The notes beneath the pieces were generated by a model, which made no database searches, had not been told where the DNA came from, and was given only the letters and a program-made list of their open reading frames with translations. Of a stretch of 64,000 nt of DNA, positions 50,529 through 59,362 are shown piece by piece. Both the position numbers and the translations under genes were made by a program. Source of the DNA: Noviherbaspirillum galbum (GTDB lineage: Bacteria > Pseudomonadota > Gammaproteobacteria > Burkholderiales > Burkholderiaceae_D). The stretch lies in the NCBI RefSeq assembly GCF_010974945.1, contig NZ_JAAIVB010000044.1, positions 18,794 to 82,793 of the forward strand, given 5' to 3'. Numbering within the stretch: the stretch's first letter is position 1; every line of letters starts with the position of its first letter.

Positions 50529-51337
50529 GCCAGGCAAGGATGACGCCGCTCGCCGAGTGGCCGATTGAGGAACGGCGCCTGATCCGCGGCGTGCTGACCG
50601 ACATCGACGACACTTTGACCACCCACGGCCGCATGCTGCCCGATACGCTGGCCGCGATTAGTTCGCTGCGCGACGCCGGCTACCGCATCATTGCCGTGAC
50701 CGGCAGGCCGACCTACTGGGCCATGCCTTTGCTGCGCCTGTGCGGCTTCGACGCGGTCATCGCCGAGAACGGCGCGAGTGCGTTCTGGCCGGGAGAGGGC
50801 GGACGCACCGCGTCGTGGTTCTATGCCGATGCCGCCACCCGCAAGGCGCACCGCGCCCGCTTGGAATCCTTCGCGCTTGTCATGCAGGAACGATTCCCTG
50901 AGGTACAGATCGCCGAGGATGCTCCCCAGCGCGTCGGCGACCTCGCCTTCGACATCGGCGAATTTGCGCCACCCTTGCCTGCCGACAAAGTGGCCGAGGT
51001 ACTCGACTTCATCCGTAAGCATGGCTTCCATGCGACATCCAGCAGCATCCATGCGCATGCTTCGCTTGCGCCGTTTTGCAAGCAGGTGGCCAGCGAGCGC
51101 CTGTTGCGCGAGGTGTTCGGCACCGATGACGACGAGGCACGGCGTACCTATGCTTTCGTGGGTGATTCGGGCAACGATGCGCGGATGTTTGCGCATTACC
51201 CGTATTCCATAGGCGTGGCGAATGTGACGAGCCATTTGTCGAGGCTGCCGGTTGCGCCGCGCTTCGTGGCGTCGCAGGCGTATGGGGCGGGGTTTGTGGA
51301 GGTGGCGCGGTGCTTGCCGGCGGCACGAGGATCGTAA
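50525..51337 (+). CDS. HAD-IIB family phosphatase
   Basis: 270 residues. HAD motif I LTDIDDTLTT, motif II VTGRP, a Cof/type IIB cap in the middle, and motif IV VGDSGNDARMF with the metal-binding Asp pair. Similar to mannosyl-3-phosphoglycerate or sugar phosphatases; substrate unknown. The ATG overlaps the cysB stop, so it is translationally coupled to a sulfur regulator, which is unexpected for this family. Confidence 0.88.
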   Translation: MSQARMTPLAEWPIEERRLIRGVLTDIDDTLTTHGRMLPDTLAAISSLRDAGYRIIAVTGRPTYWAMPLLRLCGFDAVIAENGASAFWPGEGGRTASWFYADAATRKAHRARLESFALVMQERFPEVQIAEDAPQRVGDLAFDIGEFAPPLPADKVAEVLDFIRKHGFHATSSSIHAHASLAPFCKQVASERLLREVFGTDDDEARRTYAFVGDSGNDARMFAHYPYSIGVANVTSHLSRLPVAPRFVASQAYGAGFVEVARCLPAARGS

Positions 51338-51395
51338 CGAAGCGGGCATGAACCATGCCTGCCAGCGATCCCCGCTCGGCATGTCTTCCGCCATC

Positions 51396-51860
51396 TCAAC
51401 ATGCATGGAACGGACCGCTCAGGAAAGGCGAGCGGTATTTCTTCCAGAATTCCAAAATCTGGTTGTCTTCGGGACCTTCCGGAGGCGTGTCGAGGGTCGA
51501 TGCGGACTCGATGCCATGCTCTTCAAAGTACACACTGTCGTAAATGACCTGATTATTGACTTCAGGCCCTACGTTCTTCAACCGGGTGCCCCCACTCCCT
51601 TCGGCGTTCTCTTGATCTGATGAAGTGGCATTGGAAGATTCAGGACCAGGGCGGACATCCTAAATCCATGCAAATCAAGAATGGCGTCAAGCGCTTCCGG
51701 ACTGACCGGGGCATCCGATATGGTACTTGGCAAGCTTTGCCGGCCAACGAACACGCTTGCCTCAACAGCTCAAGCAGTTTCTGCTGCATCGCCTGGTCTT
51801 CTGCGATTCTCTGGCGGCGTGAATTGCTGTCCCAGCTGTCGCGGAAATGACAAGGCAAGG
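51396..51860 (-). pseudogene. Frameshifted relic of an orphan low-GC gene
   Basis: Reading the minus strand, protein-like sequence passes through three frames: SNSRRQRIAEDQAMQQKLLE (51760-51835), then ASVFVGRQSLPSTISDAPVS and SPEALDAILDLHGF (51660-51758), then RPGPESSNATSSDQENAEGS and NNQVIYDSVYFEEHGIESAS down to the stop at 51396. The first two frames stop shortly after the proposed shifts near 51755 and 51660. The stretch is about half G+C (51661-51720: 30 of 60 by count), lower than its surroundings, and its Ser/Glu-rich style recalls the two orphan proteins at 30622 and 33680. Coding of the individual pieces is inference; no start codon or ribosome site is clear. Confidence 0.45.
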
Positions 51861-51893
51861 CGGGAATGAGAATAGCTGGCGCGACCACATGCC

Positions 51894-51928
51894 AAAAAAA
51901 ATCCCCCGCGCGTCGCCGGGCGGGGGAT
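51894..51928 (-). terminator. Rho-independent terminator after cheA
   Basis: On the minus strand ATCCCCCGC pairs with GCGGGGGAT and is followed by seven Ts. It lies 18 bases beyond the cheA stop. Confidence 0.9.
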
Positions 51929-51945
51929 GCAATTTCAGAAAAGAC

Positions 51946-53829
51946 TCAAGCCGCAGCGCGCGCCGTCGTCTTGCAGCCATCCAGCAGGAAGGCCAGGCTC
52001 ACGACCAGCACCAGTTCGCCCTCCGCGGAGCGGGCCGTGCCGTTAACGCCATTGACGGCAATCGCGGTCAGCGGCTTGATCACGAGGTCGGCCGTCCCTT
52101 CCACCGCTTCCACCGCGACGATGTAGGGATGCGGGGCGGCGATGACGATGCCGACCTTTTCCCGGCACGGCTCATAGCCGAGGATGTTCGACAGCGAACG
52201 CACGGCGAGCGGACGTCCCTGGTCGCGCAGCACCGGCGCGCCGCCGACTTCGTCGAAGGTTTCCGGCAATTCCACGACGCGCTCGACGGCTACCATGGGC
52301 AGTGCCAGCGCCGCGCCGGAGGTGCGTACCAACATCGTTGGAACGATGGAGAGCTCGATCGGCAGGCGGATGGTGAAGCGGGTGCCTTCGCCGAGCACCG
52401 AGTCGATGCGGATCGCGCCGCGGTGCTTTTCCACGGCGGTCTTGACCACGTCCATGCCGACGCCGCGCCCGGAGACGCTGGATGCGACTTCCTTGGTCGA
52501 GAAGCCGGGCAGGAAGATGAGTTGCAGCGATTCTTCGGTGGTGAGTGCCTGGTTGTCGTTGATGAGTCCCTTGGACAGCGCCTTGTTGCGCAGCCTCACC
52601 GGGTCCATGCCCTTGCCGTCGTCGGAAATCTCGATCATGACGCTGCTTCCTTCCTGCCAGGCTTTTAACAGGATGGTGGCCTTGGCCGCCTTGGTGGTCT
52701 GGGTGCGCTCGTCGGCGGTTTCGATGCCGTGGTCGAGCGCGTTGCGCAGCATGTGCACCAGCGGGTCGTAGAGGCTGTCCACCACAACGCGGTCGACTTC
52801 GGTTTCCGCGCCTTCGATCACCAGTTCCACTTCCTTGCCCAGGTCACGCGCAAGTTCACGGACCAGGCGCGGGAATTTCTGGAACAGGCGGCCGACCGGC
52901 TGCATGCGGGTGGAGAGGGTGGCGCGCTGCAATTCGCTGCTGTAGCGGGAAGCACGGCTGAGCGTTTCCTGTAGGGTGGCCATGAGCGCGGCGGCCTGGC
53001 CTTCGAACTTGAACTGCACCAGTTTTTCGAGCAGCACCGCGGCCTGGTTGGCGGCCTGTACCGATTCGCCCGCCACTTCGAGCAGGGCGTCGAGCTTGAT
53101 GGCGTCGATACGGATGCTGTCTTCCTTGACGGCGGCGGTGATCGGCTTCATGCCGACATCGTCGCTGCTGGCCGGTTTCGGCGCGGCGGGCTTGGCAGCG
53201 GGCTTGGCCGCAGGCGCCGCAGGAGCGGCCGCGGCGGCAACAGCAGCAGGCGGTTTAGCAGCCGGAGCGTCGGCCAGCGTGCCGGCTGGCACGACGGCAC
53301 GGTAGAGCGCTTCCCAATCAAGGCCATCCGCCGTCATGGCCGAGGCGGACGCGGAAGCCGTGGTGGCTGCTGCCGGCGCGGCTTCGACCGCGAGCGCCAC
53401 CGGTTCCGGCTCGGCCGTCTCGGCAAGCACCTCTTCCACATTGCCCTTGCCTTCGATCGCCGCGGTCAGCAGATCTTCCAGTTCGGAAGGCATGTCGGGC
53501 AGCGACTCGGCGGCGGCGCCATTGGCCAGCTGGGTCAGCTGGTCGGCGACGAAGCCGCTGGCCTGCAGGCCGGCTTCGATGGCCGTCGGCGTGACCGGCA
53601 CCTGGCCGGTGCGCAGGCCGTCGAAGAGGTTTTCGGTGAGATGGCAGGCGGAGACGATCGCCGGCAGGTTCATGAAGCCGGCGCCGCCCTTGATGGTATG
53701 GAATGAGCGGAACAGGGCGTTGAGCGCGTTGGTGTCATCCGGCCGGCGCTCCAGCGAAAGCAGATGTTCCTCTACGTTCGTCGCGAGGTCCAGCGCCTCG
53801 ACGACGAACTCTTTGAGCATGTCATCCAT
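51946..53829 (-). CDS. cheA: Chemotaxis histidine kinase CheA
   Basis: 627 residues. Hpt domain with the phospho-His at about 44 (LFRSFHTIKGGAGFM), a long Ala/Pro-rich linker (about 140-225) where other CheA proteins carry a P2 domain, dimerisation helices, the ATPase with NALDHGIET, DDGKGMDPVRL and GRGVGMDVVK, and a C-terminal CheW-like P5 domain. It phosphorylates CheY-type regulators. It overlaps cheZ by one base. No CheW, CheY, CheR/B or receptor gene lies nearby in the window. Confidence 0.94.
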   Translation of the reverse strand: MDDMLKEFVVEALDLATNVEEHLLSLERRPDDTNALNALFRSFHTIKGGAGFMNLPAIVSACHLTENLFDGLRTGQVPVTPTAIEAGLQASGFVADQLTQLANGAAAESLPDMPSELEDLLTAAIEGKGNVEEVLAETAEPEPVALAVEAAPAAATTASASASAMTADGLDWEALYRAVVPAGTLADAPAAKPPAAVAAAAAPAAPAAKPAAKPAAPKPASSDDVGMKPITAAVKEDSIRIDAIKLDALLEVAGESVQAANQAAVLLEKLVQFKFEGQAAALMATLQETLSRASRYSSELQRATLSTRMQPVGRLFQKFPRLVRELARDLGKEVELVIEGAETEVDRVVVDSLYDPLVHMLRNALDHGIETADERTQTTKAAKATILLKAWQEGSSVMIEISDDGKGMDPVRLRNKALSKGLINDNQALTTEESLQLIFLPGFSTKEVASSVSGRGVGMDVVKTAVEKHRGAIRIDSVLGEGTRFTIRLPIELSIVPTMLVRTSGAALALPMVAVERVVELPETFDEVGGAPVLRDQGRPLAVRSLSNILGYEPCREKVGIVIAAPHPYIVAVEAVEGTADLVIKPLTAIAVNGVNGTARSAEGELVLVVSLAFLLDGCKTTARAAA

Positions 53830-54611
53830 TAGAACCCCAGGTCGGCGAGCAGGCTGTCGACGTCATCCTGCGCCATGGCGGTGCCCGGCGAGGACGGCCC
53901 TTGCATCAGTTCAACCGGCTTCTGCTCGGCGGCGGCCATCTGCGCCTTCACTTCCGGCGGCGCGTTGTCGCGCAGGAGTTGCGCCAGCTCGCGCTCGACC
54001 TGGTTGGTGATGACCACGATCTTCTTGATGAGCTGGCCGGTGATGTCCTGGAAGTCCTGGGCCATCATGATGTCCAGCAGGCGCGCCTTCTCGGCGTCGG
54101 TAGATTGCAGGACGGTGCTGGCGAACTGCTTCGAGTCGCCCGCCAGGGCCTTGAATTCGTCGATGCCCAGCTTGCCGTCGAAGAGCTGCGCCCAGCGGTT
54201 TTCCATGTCCTTTGCCGACTTGCCCAGGTCGTCCTGGGCGGGCATGCAGGTGTCGACGGTATTGAGCACCTTGTTGGCGGCCTGCTCGGTGAGCGAGGCG
54301 ACGTGCTCGAGGCGGCCCTGGGCGTCGTTGATCTGGCTGGCGACATTGTTGAGCGAGCGGTCGTAGCCCAGTTCGCGCAGCGAGTCATGCAGCATGCGCA
54401 CGATGCCGCCGAGGCGCTCGTACATGGGCTTGCCGGACTGGTCGGTCTCGCCGTCGTGCTCGGCGGATTCCTCCGCGGTCTCTGCCGCCCCTGCCGCGGC
54501 TGGAGCAACGGCGACGGCTGCGGGCGGGGCGGGTTCCGCGGTTTCCGTCCGCTGCGCGGACACCTCGTCAAATAAGGCTTCCAGATCCAGATCGTCTGCA
54601 GCGTTACTCAT
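53829..54611 (-). CDS. cheZ: CheY-P phosphatase CheZ
   Basis: 260 residues. The long four-helix region contains MMAQDFQDITGQLIKKIV, the D-x3-Q catalytic core of CheZ (Gln acts on CheY-P). The C-terminal peptide DDVDSLLADLGF, after a flexible Pro-rich linker, is the CheY-docking tail. The N-terminal 60 residues are acidic and Ala-rich. Expressed first in a cheZ-cheA unit, with a sigma-70-like promoter upstream. Confidence 0.93.
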   Translation of the reverse strand: MSNAADDLDLEALFDEVSAQRTETAEPAPPAAVAVAPAAAGAAETAEESAEHDGETDQSGKPMYERLGGIVRMLHDSLRELGYDRSLNNVASQINDAQGRLEHVASLTEQAANKVLNTVDTCMPAQDDLGKSAKDMENRWAQLFDGKLGIDEFKALAGDSKQFASTVLQSTDAEKARLLDIMMAQDFQDITGQLIKKIVVITNQVERELAQLLRDNAPPEVKAQMAAAEQKPVELMQGPSSPGTAMAQDDVDSLLADLGF

Positions 54612-54699
54612 GTTTGTACTTCCCCATTCGATGTCAGCGTTTTTCTTACACGCAGGACGGCTGCGCGCGCATGCTTCGCCTGCCTGTGCTCCCCGCTTG

Positions 54700-54728
54700 A
54701 TTATCAGTCACGTATTGTCCGGACGCAA
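54700..54728 (-). promoter_or_regulatory. Sigma-70-like promoter for cheZ-cheA
   Basis: On the minus strand TTGCGT (54723-54728), 17 bases, then GATAAT (54700-54705). No flagellar sigma-28 pattern was found in this 252-base gap, which is otherwise without recognisable features. Confidence 0.45.
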
Positions 54729-54863
54729 CTTCTTAAGCTTGTTCCATCATACCGGGACAGTTTCCTGGAACCAAGCCTGTGCCGAAAAAATGTTGTGTCT
54801 ACACCCGCGACCGCCCGCGGGGAACGATGAGCAATATGGCAACACCGGATGGGGACGCTCGTT

Positions 54864-55778
54864 TCAGGCCAGGTCGGAAGAGGCCTTGCCGGCATCCAGC
54901 GACGCCAGCAGCCGCAGGCTGGCGTCATGCAGGGCGTGTCCCGGCGTGGCGAAGGCGTCGCAGATGGTGAGGTGGTTGATGCCGGGCAGCGAAACGTCCT
55001 CCCGGTGGTTGTTGCGCCAGCGCCCCGCCAGCAAGTCGGTCTGCCGCCGGAATTCGTCCGATTCCAGGCCGCCCGCCGCGGTGATGAAGGGCGCCGAATG
55101 GGATTGCGGCATGCCGGCCGGGGAGAGCGGCGCGATGTCGTCTTCGCGCAGCTTCAGGTCGACGTTGACGAAGTCCGCGTGCAGGATGGGCGCGAGATCG
55201 TAGATGCCGGACATGAGGATGCCGCCCTTGACCAGGTCGACCGGCAGGGCCGGGTCGAAGGCTGGCCAGACCGCCGCCATCATCATCGCCGCGAGGTGAG
55301 CCCCCGCCGAATGGCCCGCGACCACGATGCGCTCGCGGTCGAAATCGTAGGCCTCGGCATGGTGGTAGAGCCAGGCCAGCGCGCTCAGCTGCTCGCGCAC
55401 GATCTCGGCGATGGACGCCTTCGGCGCGAGGGTGTAGTTGGTCAGCGCGACGTTGTATCCCGCGCGGGTGTAGGCCGGCGCGACGAAGGAGAAGTCGGTC
55501 TTGTCCAGTGAACGCCACCAGCCGCCGTGGATGAACACCAGCAGCGGCGCGCCGGAACGCGGCGTCGGGAAGAAGTCGATGCGCTCCGCCTCGGTCTCGC
55601 CGAAGGCCAGGTTGTAGAGGCCGGCGTTGGTGCGCCGCACATGGGTCGAGTCCTTCAGCCAGCGCGTGAAGATGTAGGGATGATCGGGAATGCCGGCGCG
55701 GGCATTGTATTGGCGGGAGTAGTACTCGGCAGGGTCGGCCTGGCCGGTCGGGAGGACATCGGCGGAAGTGGTGGTCAT
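54864..55778 (-). CDS. Alpha/beta hydrolase, kynurenine-formamidase-like
   Basis: 304 residues. Oxyanion hole LLVFIHGGWWRSLDKTDF, nucleophile elbow AGHSAGAHLAAMM (GxSxG), an Asp in the SGIYDLAPIL region, and a late His (PGINHLTICD). The HGGWW and GHSAGAHL combination resembles arylformamidase/esterase proteins of the BD-FAE group. Substrate unknown; neighbours give no clue. Confidence 0.88.
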   Translation of the reverse strand: MTTTSADVLPTGQADPAEYYSRQYNARAGIPDHPYIFTRWLKDSTHVRRTNAGLYNLAFGETEAERIDFFPTPRSGAPLLVFIHGGWWRSLDKTDFSFVAPAYTRAGYNVALTNYTLAPKASIAEIVREQLSALAWLYHHAEAYDFDRERIVVAGHSAGAHLAAMMMAAVWPAFDPALPVDLVKGGILMSGIYDLAPILHADFVNVDLKLREDDIAPLSPAGMPQSHSAPFITAAGGLESDEFRRQTDLLAGRWRNNHREDVSLPGINHLTICDAFATPGHALHDASLRLLASLDAGKASSDLA

Positions 55779-55964
55779 GAACGCAGCGTGAACGGTGGAA
55801 AATGCAGAGTGTACTGCGCTCCCCGCAAGCTTGTCCGGGGCATCGCAGGAGGCGGCCCGATCCGCTTCGGCGACACGCTCATGCTTGATATCGAGAACCT
55901 TCCCCTTGAAATGATTACTCTCAATTGGTTGTCGGCAAATGCTGCAAGCCTTACAATGGCGGGG

Positions 55965-56200
55965 TTTTGGTGCCCGCGCGCATGTTCATGCGCGCAGTTA
56001 AACGGGAAACACGAGGTTCGACGCGCAAGCCGGTAACTAACGTGTGCTGCCCCCGCAACGGTAAACAAGCGCCGCGCACGAGGTCGTGTCACCTCTCGCG
56101 CGGCAGCCGATTCCTTGACGCCACTGTGCGCCGTGTCCGCAACGGACGACGCGCATGGGAAGGTGGAACGGCCCGACTTGCCAGCCCGGATACCGGCCAG
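55965..56200 (+). promoter_or_regulatory. Cobalamin (B12) riboswitch
   Basis: The conserved blocks appear in order: GGTGCC at the 5' stem, GTTAAACGGGAAAC (55997 onward), GCTGCCCCCGCAACGGTAA (56046-56064), GCCACTGTG, GGGAAGG (56157-56163), and the B12 box region TTGCCAGCCCGGATACCGGCC split around 56178-56198. Adenosylcobalamin-type aptamers bind the cofactor and repress downstream uptake and synthesis genes; btuB follows 150 bases later. Boundaries are approximate. Confidence 0.93.
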
Positions 56201-56350
56201 GACAGGTGAAAGTGTGCGAACGGGGGTTTTCGCGGCGCAAGCGCCAGGCAGGCATGCCTCGCGCACCCGCAGCCGTCTCATCCCGCCGCCGCTTTTTGTT
56301 GATGCCATCCTGCGGGGAAGCAGGGTGGCCGTGCTTTCCTGGATCCATTC

Positions 56351-58264
56351 ATGTCTTTCCGTTCGCCTCAAACCGCCGCGGCCCTGCGCGTGGCCCGTCT
56401 CGTCCCCGTTTCCGCTTCCATGTCCGTCCTGGCCGCCATTGGCGCGGCCATGCCCTTGTGCGCGCATGCCCAACAGAACCAGCAGGCCCAGCAAGGCCGT
56501 GCGCTGGAGCCGGTGCTCGTCACCGCCACCCGCACGCCGCAGATCGCCCACGACGTGCTGAGCGACAACGTCGTCATCACTTCCGAGGACATCGCCCGCT
56601 CCGGGCAAACCACGCTGGTCGACCTGCTGCAGCGCCAGCGCGGCGTGGAAGTCGTGCGCAACGGCGGGCCGGGCAGCGCTTCCTCGGTGTTCATCCGCGG
56701 CACCGACAACAACAAGACGGTGGTGCTGGTGGACGGCGTGCGCGTCGGCTCCTCCACCCTTGGCGGCGCGAGCTGGGCCGGCATCCCGCTGTCCCAGATC
56801 GACCATGTCGAAATCGTCTACGGTCCGCTGTCCAGCCTGTACGGGGCGGATGCCATGGGCGGCGTGGTGCAGATCTTCACCCGCCAGACCGATGGCGCGC
56901 CTTCGCCTTCCGCCTCGGTTGGCGCCGGCAGCGACGGACTGCGCACCATCGATGCCGGGGTGTCCGGCAGCAGCGACGGCGAGCGCAAGATCCGCTATGC
57001 GATCCGCGCAGGACACGAGGAAGCCACCGGCTTCTCCGCAACGCGGCCCGGCGCCTTCGGCTACAACCCGGACCGCGACGGCTACGCCAGCGACAGCGCC
57101 AGCGGCCGCTTGTCCCTCGAATGGGCCAAGGGCCACGAGGCCGGCCTGAGTTTCCTTCAGAGCCGGGTTGACTCACAGATCGACCAAAGCACCAATTTCG
57201 ACGACCGCAACATCCAGAAGATCGACACCGTGGCGCTGTTTTCCAGGGACAAGCTCGCGGCGAACTGGACCAGCACCGTGCAGCTTGCGCGCTCGCACGA
57301 CAGGCTGGACGCCATCACCGCCACCGGCCGCAATTTCTTCCAGACGCGGCAAGACGACCTGACCTGGCAGAACGATGTCACGCTCGGCGGCGACCTGCTG
57401 CAGTTCGTGCTCGAACGGCGCGAGGAAAACATCGATACCACCAACGCGGCGGTGCGCGGCTCGCGCGACACCAACTCGGTTGCCGCCGCGTATCAGTTCC
57501 ACGCCGGTCCGCACCTCGCCACGGCCAGCGTGCGCAACGACAACAGCTCTCAGTTTGGCTCGCACACCACCGGCAACCTGGCGTATGGCTACCGGATTTC
57601 CGGCGACCTCCGGGCCAGCGCCAGCATCGGCACGAGTTTCCGCGCGCCGACCTTCAACGAACTGTATTTCCCCGGATACGGCATCGCTTCGAACCAGCCG
57701 GAAAAAGGCAGGAACGCCGAGGCCGGCTTGTACTACGACAACGGCGCGACGCGGCTGAGCGCCGTTTATTACCGCAACCGCATCACCGACCTGCTTGTCT
57801 ATGCCACTACCTGCCCGGTGGAAGTCGCAACGCATGCCTTCGGCTGCGCCTACAACATCAACGAGGCGCTGCTGACCGGCATCACCTTCGGCGGCAGCAC
57901 CCGCCTCGGCAGCCTGGTGTTCAGCGGCTCGCTTGACCTGCAGGACCCGCGCGACGAAACCGCCGACCGCCAGCTGGCACGGCGCGCCAGGCAGCACGCA
58001 ACCGTCGGCGTCGAATACGAGGCCGGCGCGCTACGCCTCGGCGGCGACGTCCTCGCGTCCGGCAAGCGCTTCGACGATGGCGCCAACCGGACCACGCTCG
58101 GCGGCTATGGCTTGCTGAACCTGCATGCCAGCTACGCGGTAGCGCGGGACTGGACGGTGTTCGGCCGCTGGGACAATGTGTTCGACAAGAACTACGAGCT
58201 CGCGCGCAACTACAACACGCCGGGTTCCAGCGTCTTCGTCGGCGTGCGCTACGGCATGCGCTGA
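56351..58264 (+). CDS. btuB: TonB-dependent vitamin B12 outer-membrane receptor BtuB
   Basis: 637 residues. Signal peptide (to about residue 40), TonB-box/plug start LEPVLVTATRTPQIAHDVLS, plug motifs RQRGVEVVRNGGPGSASSV, FIRGTDNNKTVVLVDGVRV and YGPLSSLYGADAMGGVVQIF, then a 22-strand barrel with SFRAPTFNELYFPGYG. The protein ends YGMR, not in the aromatic residue usual for outer-membrane proteins. First gene behind the riboswitch. B12 specificity is inferred from operon and sequence. Confidence 0.93.
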   Translation: MSFRSPQTAAALRVARLVPVSASMSVLAAIGAAMPLCAHAQQNQQAQQGRALEPVLVTATRTPQIAHDVLSDNVVITSEDIARSGQTTLVDLLQRQRGVEVVRNGGPGSASSVFIRGTDNNKTVVLVDGVRVGSSTLGGASWAGIPLSQIDHVEIVYGPLSSLYGADAMGGVVQIFTRQTDGAPSPSASVGAGSDGLRTIDAGVSGSSDGERKIRYAIRAGHEEATGFSATRPGAFGYNPDRDGYASDSASGRLSLEWAKGHEAGLSFLQSRVDSQIDQSTNFDDRNIQKIDTVALFSRDKLAANWTSTVQLARSHDRLDAITATGRNFFQTRQDDLTWQNDVTLGGDLLQFVLERREENIDTTNAAVRGSRDTNSVAAAYQFHAGPHLATASVRNDNSSQFGSHTTGNLAYGYRISGDLRASASIGTSFRAPTFNELYFPGYGIASNQPEKGRNAEAGLYYDNGATRLSAVYYRNRITDLLVYATTCPVEVATHAFGCAYNINEALLTGITFGGSTRLGSLVFSGSLDLQDPRDETADRQLARRARQHATVGVEYEAGALRLGGDVLASGKRFDDGANRTTLGGYGLLNLHASYAVARDWTVFGRWDNVFDKNYELARNYNTPGSSVFVGVRYGMR

Positions 58265-58291
58265 CCGGCAGGGATAAGGCGGAGAAAGGCC

Positions 58292-59362
58292 ATGATGACG
58301 TCGACTGCGGGAAGCCTGGGTTTGCCGAGGGCGGGGAAGCGACCCGCCTGGACGCTGCTTGGCCTGTCCCTGGCCGCGCTCGCCTGCATCGCCGGGTCAT
58401 GCTTCATCGGCTCGGTCGCCATCGGGCCGGCGGAATGGCGCGACGCCGTGCTTGCGCTGCTCGCCGGAAACGACGACGCCGCGCCGGCCAGCCTTGCCGC
58501 CACCCTGCTGACCCTGCGCCTCGGCCGTGCCTTGAGCGCCTTCGTGACCGGCGCCACCTTGTCCCTGGCGGGCGTGATGATGCAGGCGCTGCTGCGCAAT
58601 CCGCTCGCCGATCCGTACGTATTGGGCGTGTCCGGCGGCGCGTCGGTCGGCGCGCTGGCGGCCATCCTGTTCGCGAGCGCGGCATGGATGGTGGACGCCG
58701 CGGCCTTCGGCGGCGCGCTCGCCGTCGCCATGCTGCTGTTCGGCTTGGTCCACCGCGACCTGCGCGGCGGCCTGCCGGTCGAAGGCAATACCCCGACCCT
58801 ACTGCTGACCGGAGCGATCGTGGCTTCCGGCTGCGGCGCACTCGTGACGCTGATGCTGTCCATCGCGCCCGACAACCGCCTGCGCGGCATGGTGTTCTGG
58901 CTGATCGGCGACCTGTCGGCCACGCAGAACCGCATCCTGCCCTGGCTGGTCTGGGGCGTCGTCCTTGCGCTGGCCCTGCGCGCGGCGCGCGGCGTGAACG
59001 TGCTGGCAATGCATGCCGACCACGCGGCCACGCTCGGCATCCAGGTAGGACGGCTGCGCAAGGGCCTGTTCGTCGGCGCCGCGCTGCTGACCGCGAGCGC
59101 CGTGAGCAGCGCCGGCAGCATCGGCTTCGTCGGCCTCATCGTGCCGCATGCCTGCCGCTTCACCTGGGGCGCGGACCACCGCATCCTCATGCCGGCGGCC
59201 GCGTTGTCGGGCGGCGCCTTCCTCGTCCTGGCCGACACCCTCGCGCGCACCGTGCTCGCTCCCCAGCAGTTGCCGGTGGGCGTGATCACCGACCTGATCG
59301 GCGTGCCGGTATTCCTGCTGCAGCTGCATCACGTCAGGCGACGCGGCGGAGGGCGGGGATGA
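58292..59362 (+). CDS. btuC: Cobalamin ABC transporter permease BtuC
   Basis: 356 residues, FecCD family with about ten membrane segments. The sequence contains TLRLGRALSAFVTGATLSLAGVMMQALL and NPLADPYVLGVSGGASVGAL, the standard permease loops, and VGFVGLIVPHACR late. Its stop overlaps the btuD start (ATGA). Substrate is inferred from the operon; FecCD permeases alone do not reveal it. Confidence 0.92.
   Translation: MMTSTAGSLGLPRAGKRPAWTLLGLSLAALACIAGSCFIGSVAIGPAEWRDAVLALLAGNDDAAPASLAATLLTLRLGRALSAFVTGATLSLAGVMMQALLRNPLADPYVLGVSGGASVGALAAILFASAAWMVDAAAFGGALAVAMLLFGLVHRDLRGGLPVEGNTPTLLLTGAIVASGCGALVTLMLSIAPDNRLRGMVFWLIGDLSATQNRILPWLVWGVVLALALRAARGVNVLAMHADHAATLGIQVGRLRKGLFVGAALLTASAVSSAGSIGFVGLIVPHACRFTWGADHRILMPAAALSGGAFLVLADTLARTVLAPQQLPVGVITDLIGVPVFLLQLHHVRRRGGGRG

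Noticed and set aside
54612..54863. Flagellar sigma-28 promoter for cheZ-cheA
   Set aside because: The nearest TAAG and CTGATAA elements are too far apart. A TTGCGT-17-GATAAT arrangement explains the region better.
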